Source of the DNA: Planctomycetia bacterium
GTDB lineage: Bacteria > Planctomycetota > Planctomycetia > Pirellulales > UBA1268
Direction of reading: 5' to 3'
Assembly (NCBI GenBank): GCA_010027105.1
Contig: RGVT01000026.1
Coordinates: 1 to 15,471, forward strand
Length of the DNA stretch: 15,471 bases
Shown here: piece after piece, positions 13,260-15,471 of the stretch
How positions within the stretch are numbered: the first letter of the stretch is position 1
Layout: the number at the start of each line of letters is the position of its first letter
Notes under the pieces: model-generated
What the model saw: only the letters and a program-made list of their open reading frames with translations
The model's database searches: none
Told to the model about the DNA's origin: nothing
Program-made: the position numbers and the translations under genes

Positions 13260-14786
13260 ATGCGGATGTCGTTCGGCCAGGAAATGCGGATGGCGCAGAA
13301 GCAGGTGCTCGCGCCGCGCATGATCCAGTCGATGGAGATCCTCCAGCTGCCGCTCCTCGCCCTCGAGGAGCGGATCGAGCAGGAGATCCAGAACAACGAG
13401 ACCCTCGAGGTCGAGGAGGCCGGGGCCGACGTTCCCGGCGGCGAATCGGCCGCGACCCTCGCCGAGCAGCCCCCGGCGGGCGAGCGCACCGTCGACGAGA
13501 AGCCGCTCGTGGTCGACCAGGAGCACGCCAACCAGGCCGACTTCGAGCGGTCGTACGACTGGGCGAGCGAATACCCCGACTCCGACGACGACCGCAGCCG
13601 TCCCTCCGCGGGGCGGATCGAGGAGGTCTCCGATCGCTACCTCGACGCCATGGCCAACATGGAGGAGCGGCCGGAGACTCTCTTCAACCACCTCCACGAC
13701 CAGCTCGCCAACGACGACCTCACCGAGGCGGAGCGACAGGCGGCCGAGAGGATCATCTTCAACCTCGACGCCAACGGCTACCTTCCCGTGCCGCTCGAGG
13801 AGCTGGTCGACCCCGAGGGGCCGCCCGACCGGGCGACGCAGCTGGCACTCCTGGAGAAGGCCCTCCGGGCGGTGCAGGGAATGGATCCGCCCGGCGTCGC
13901 GGCCCGCGACCTGCGCGAATGCCTGCTCCTGCAGATCCGGTCCGACATGCCCAACGCCCGCCAGCTCCGCCGGCTGGTGAGCGAGCACCTCGAGGACCTC
14001 GCGGGCAACCGGCTGCCGCTCATCGAGAGGAAGACCGGCTCCTCGATCGCCGAGATCGAGCGGCTCCGTGAGCAGCTCCACGCCCTCAACCCCAAGCCGG
14101 GCGCGATCTTCTCGGTGCCGTTCGTTCCCACCGTGAAGCCCGACGTGCACGTCGAGCAGCAGGCCGACGGCTCGTGGAAGGTGCGGCTGGAGGAGGTGGA
14201 CCTGCCGAACCTCAGGATCAGTCCCCTCTACAGGGACATGCTCCTCTCCCCCGACACCGACCCGGCCACGCGCGAGTACATCAAGCGGAAGGTCAACTCG
14301 GCCCAGTGGCTGATCGAGTCGATCGAGCAGCGGAGGTCGACGCTGCTCAAGACGGCACAGGCGATCGTCGACCACCAGACGCGGTTCCTCGCCGACGGTC
14401 CCGAGGCCCTCGAACCGCTCAAGATGCAGCAGATCGCCGACCGGATCGGGATGCACGTGACGACGGTCAGCCGCGCCGTGGACGACAAGTGGCTGCAGAC
14501 GCCGCGCGGCCTGATCCCCCTGCGCCGGTTCTTCGTGGGTGGCACGGTGAGTGCCGACGGCGACGAGGTGGCCTGGGACACGGTGCGGCTCAAGCTCCAG
14601 GAGATCATCGGCAACGAGCCGAAGGACGATCCCTACAGCGACGACGCGCTCGTCGAAGAGCTCGGCAGGCGTGGGATCACGGTGGCCCGGCGCACGGTGA
14701 CGAAGTACCGCAAGGCGATGGACATTCCCAGCTCCCGGCAGCGGCGCGACTGGAAGCTCCCGCGCGGGAACCGGCCGGCGGAGTGA
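13260..14786 (+). CDS. rpoN: RNA polymerase sigma-54 factor RpoN
   Basis: The 508-residue protein is sigma-54, which needs AAA+ activators to melt promoters of the -24/-12 type. Region I is clear at the N-terminus (MAQKQVLAPRMIQSMEILQL onward, Gln/Leu-rich). It is followed by an acidic, poorly conserved region II. The core-binding domain and the DNA-binding domain come next (PLKMQQIADRIGMHVTTVSR is the helix-turn-helix). The RpoN box ARRTVTKYR at residues 476-484 reads the -24 element. The ATG at 13260 is chosen because GGAG (13247-13250) lies 9 nt upstream; ATGs at 13245 and 13266 are alternatives. No activator gene is in the window. nrdR follows on the same strand, 70 nt downstream. Confidence 0.97.
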   Translation: MRMSFGQEMRMAQKQVLAPRMIQSMEILQLPLLALEERIEQEIQNNETLEVEEAGADVPGGESAATLAEQPPAGERTVDEKPLVVDQEHANQADFERSYDWASEYPDSDDDRSRPSAGRIEEVSDRYLDAMANMEERPETLFNHLHDQLANDDLTEAERQAAERIIFNLDANGYLPVPLEELVDPEGPPDRATQLALLEKALRAVQGMDPPGVAARDLRECLLLQIRSDMPNARQLRRLVSEHLEDLAGNRLPLIERKTGSSIAEIERLREQLHALNPKPGAIFSVPFVPTVKPDVHVEQQADGSWKVRLEEVDLPNLRISPLYRDMLLSPDTDPATREYIKRKVNSAQWLIESIEQRRSTLLKTAQAIVDHQTRFLADGPEALEPLKMQQIADRIGMHVTTVSRAVDDKWLQTPRGLIPLRRFFVGGTVSADGDEVAWDTVRLKLQEIIGNEPKDDPYSDDALVEELGRRGITVARRTVTKYRKAMDIPSSRQRRDWKLPRGNRPAE

Positions 14787-14799
14787 CGGCGAATTCGCC

Positions 14800-14829
14800 T
14801 TGTCGATCGTGGCGGGCCGGTCGTACGAT
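14800..14829 (+). promoter_or_regulatory. candidate promoter of nrdR
   Basis: TTGTCG (14800-14805) and TACGAT (14824-14829) have an 18-nt spacing. Transcription would start near 14836, about 20 nt before the nrdR ATG. So nrdR may be expressed independently of rpoN. No NrdR-box-like repeat was recognised. Confidence 0.45.
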
Positions 14830-14856
14830 GAATCACCCTCGAGGCCGGACCCCGCC

Positions 14857-15318
14857 ATGCGCTGCCCCTTCTGCCGGACCGACAACGACCGGGTGATCGA
14901 TTCGCGGGCCGGCGACGACGGCTCGTCGATCCGTCGCCGCCGCGAGTGCATCGCCTGCCGCCGCCGGTTCACGACCTACGAGCGCGTCGAGCGGCAGTTG
15001 CTCACGGTCGTGAAGAAGGGGGGCGTGCGCGAGCCCTTCGACCGCGACAAGATCAAGCGGGGCCTGGCCAAGGCCTGCTGGAAGCGGCCCGTCAGCGAGG
15101 ACGACATCGAGGGCGTCGTGACGGCGCTCGAAGCAGAGCTCTACGGCACCTACGAGACCGACGTGCCGAGCCGCGTGATCGGCGAGCGGCTCATGGAACT
15201 CTTGCGCGGGCTCGACCAGGTGGCCTTCGTGCGGTTCGCGAGCGTGTACCGCGAGTTTCAGGATGTCCGCGACTTCGTGGAGGAGCTCGAGCCCATTCTG
15301 TCTTCACGGAAACCATGA
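14857..15318 (+). CDS. nrdR: transcriptional repressor NrdR
   Basis: The 153-residue protein has the normal length of NrdR, the ATP/dATP-sensing repressor of ribonucleotide reductase genes. The N-terminal zinc ribbon has C3 and C6 (MRCPFC) and C31 and C34 (CIACRRRFTTYER). The ATP-cone domain starts at VVKKGGVREPFDRDKIKRGL (51-70) and continues to FVRFASVYREFQDVRDF (124-140), a family signature. The ATG at 14857 is chosen because MRCPFC is the universal start. Only a weak GG-rich site lies upstream. No nrd genes are in the window. The stop codon (15316-15318) lies inside a hairpin. Confidence 0.97.
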   Translation: MRCPFCRTDNDRVIDSRAGDDGSSIRRRRECIACRRRFTTYERVERQLLTVVKKGGVREPFDRDKIKRGLAKACWKRPVSEDDIEGVVTALEAELYGTYETDVPSRVIGERLMELLRGLDQVAFVRFASVYREFQDVRDFVEELEPILSSRKP

Positions 15319-15335
15319 GCATCCGGCTCATGGTT
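15311..15335 (+). terminator. 10-bp hairpin covering the nrdR stop codon
   Basis: AACCATGAGC (15311-15320) pairs perfectly with GCTCATGGTT (15326-15335) around ATCCG. The nrdR TGA lies in the left arm. It can act as a terminator or mRNA-end stabiliser, but no T-run follows. Confidence 0.5.
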
Positions 15336-15380
15336 CCTTGGCGACCTCCGGTCGCTGGTTCGTACCCGGGCCTCCGGCCC
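15331..15380. repeat. two tandem 25-nt hairpin units
   Basis: Two 25-nt units (15331-15355 and 15356-15380) both begin TGGTTC and hold a stem around TCC: GCGACC/GGTCGC (15341-15346, 15350-15355) and GGGCC/GGCCC (15368-15372, 15376-15380). The stem bases differ but pairing is kept. The first overlaps the right arm of the nrdR hairpin, giving three hairpins about 25 nt apart. Confidence 0.6.
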
Positions 15381-15471
15381 TGGCGTAGTCGTCGGCTCGT
15401 GGGCGGCAAAAGTCTCCTCGCTGGGCCGAAGCGGCCCACGCTCGTCGAGCGTTCGCCGACCCACTCGCCTA
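15381..15471. other. non-coding, hairpin-rich end of window
   Basis: No gene is supported here. A 6-bp hairpin GGGCCG-AAG-CGGCCC lies at 15423-15437, and GCTC-GTC-GAGC at 15440-15450. GTCGGC near 15394 can also pair with GCCGAC near 15455. It may be part of a longer structured or repeated element cut by the window edge. Confidence 0.4.

Noticed and set aside
13113..14972. Long minus-strand open frame opposite rpoN
   Set aside because: rpoN on the plus strand has region I and the RpoN box; the opposite frame is antisense-type sequence.

Overview
The window is GC-rich, gene-dense bacterial chromosome. It suggests a planctomycete, probably Pirellulales-like. The reasons are the GC-biased codon use, a secreted thioredoxin-fold protein, a beta-helix/LamG-type secreted protein remnant, Uma2 and solitary nucleotidyltransferase genes, and a lysine/arginine-rich tail. 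This is inference from sequence character; no rRNA or complete marker set is present.

Left part (1-2000, minus strand). The 5' end of a tRNA gene reads out of the window at position 1. Upstream of it lies a compact minus-strand run: a secreted thioredoxin-fold protein (1363-1923), a small unknown protein (1144-1350), an AbiEii-type nucleotidyltransferase (423-1151) and another small unknown protein (70-393). The middle two overlap by 8 nt, and the run looks like one operon.

Middle part (2000-8130). A molybdopterin oxidoreductase of the FdhF/YdeP type (2044-4359) is read divergently from the thioredoxin-like gene. A lysine-rich reading frame follows directly in another frame. Then comes a decayed stretch (about 4585-6124): an IS4-type transposase remnant lacking its catalytic-Glu segment, three tandem copies of a 29-nt palindromic repeat, a headless membrane-protein fragment coupled to a sigma-like fragment, and a beta-helix/LamG fragment cut at both ends. 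Intact genes resume with a secreted SnoaL-like protein (6220-6672) and a Uma2-family protein (6792-7343). The Uma2 gene is convergent with a second nucleotidyltransferase (7383-7970), and a 12-bp hairpin lies between them. The same palindromic repeat recurs three times at 8056-8129.

Right part (8130-15471). This is a housekeeping information-processing block. mutS (minus) is divergent from the SRP RNA gene ffs (10720-10817). Then follow dnaX, recR (8-nt overlap), rpoN (sigma-54) and nrdR on the plus strand. The SRP RNA-dnaX-recR order is also found in Bacillus, but ybaB, usually between dnaX and recR, is missing. The window ends in tandem hairpins with no gene.

The observations most worth following up are: a run of nine A in dnaX followed by stops in both other frames and by a hairpin (a tau/gamma slippage site); an SRP RNA whose apical loop is not the usual GGAA; a dispersed palindromic repeat that abuts the stop codons of two unrelated genes; and a non-canonical gene set around the AbiEii-like enzyme. 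I did not find a clearly new multi-gene system such as a complete defence island.
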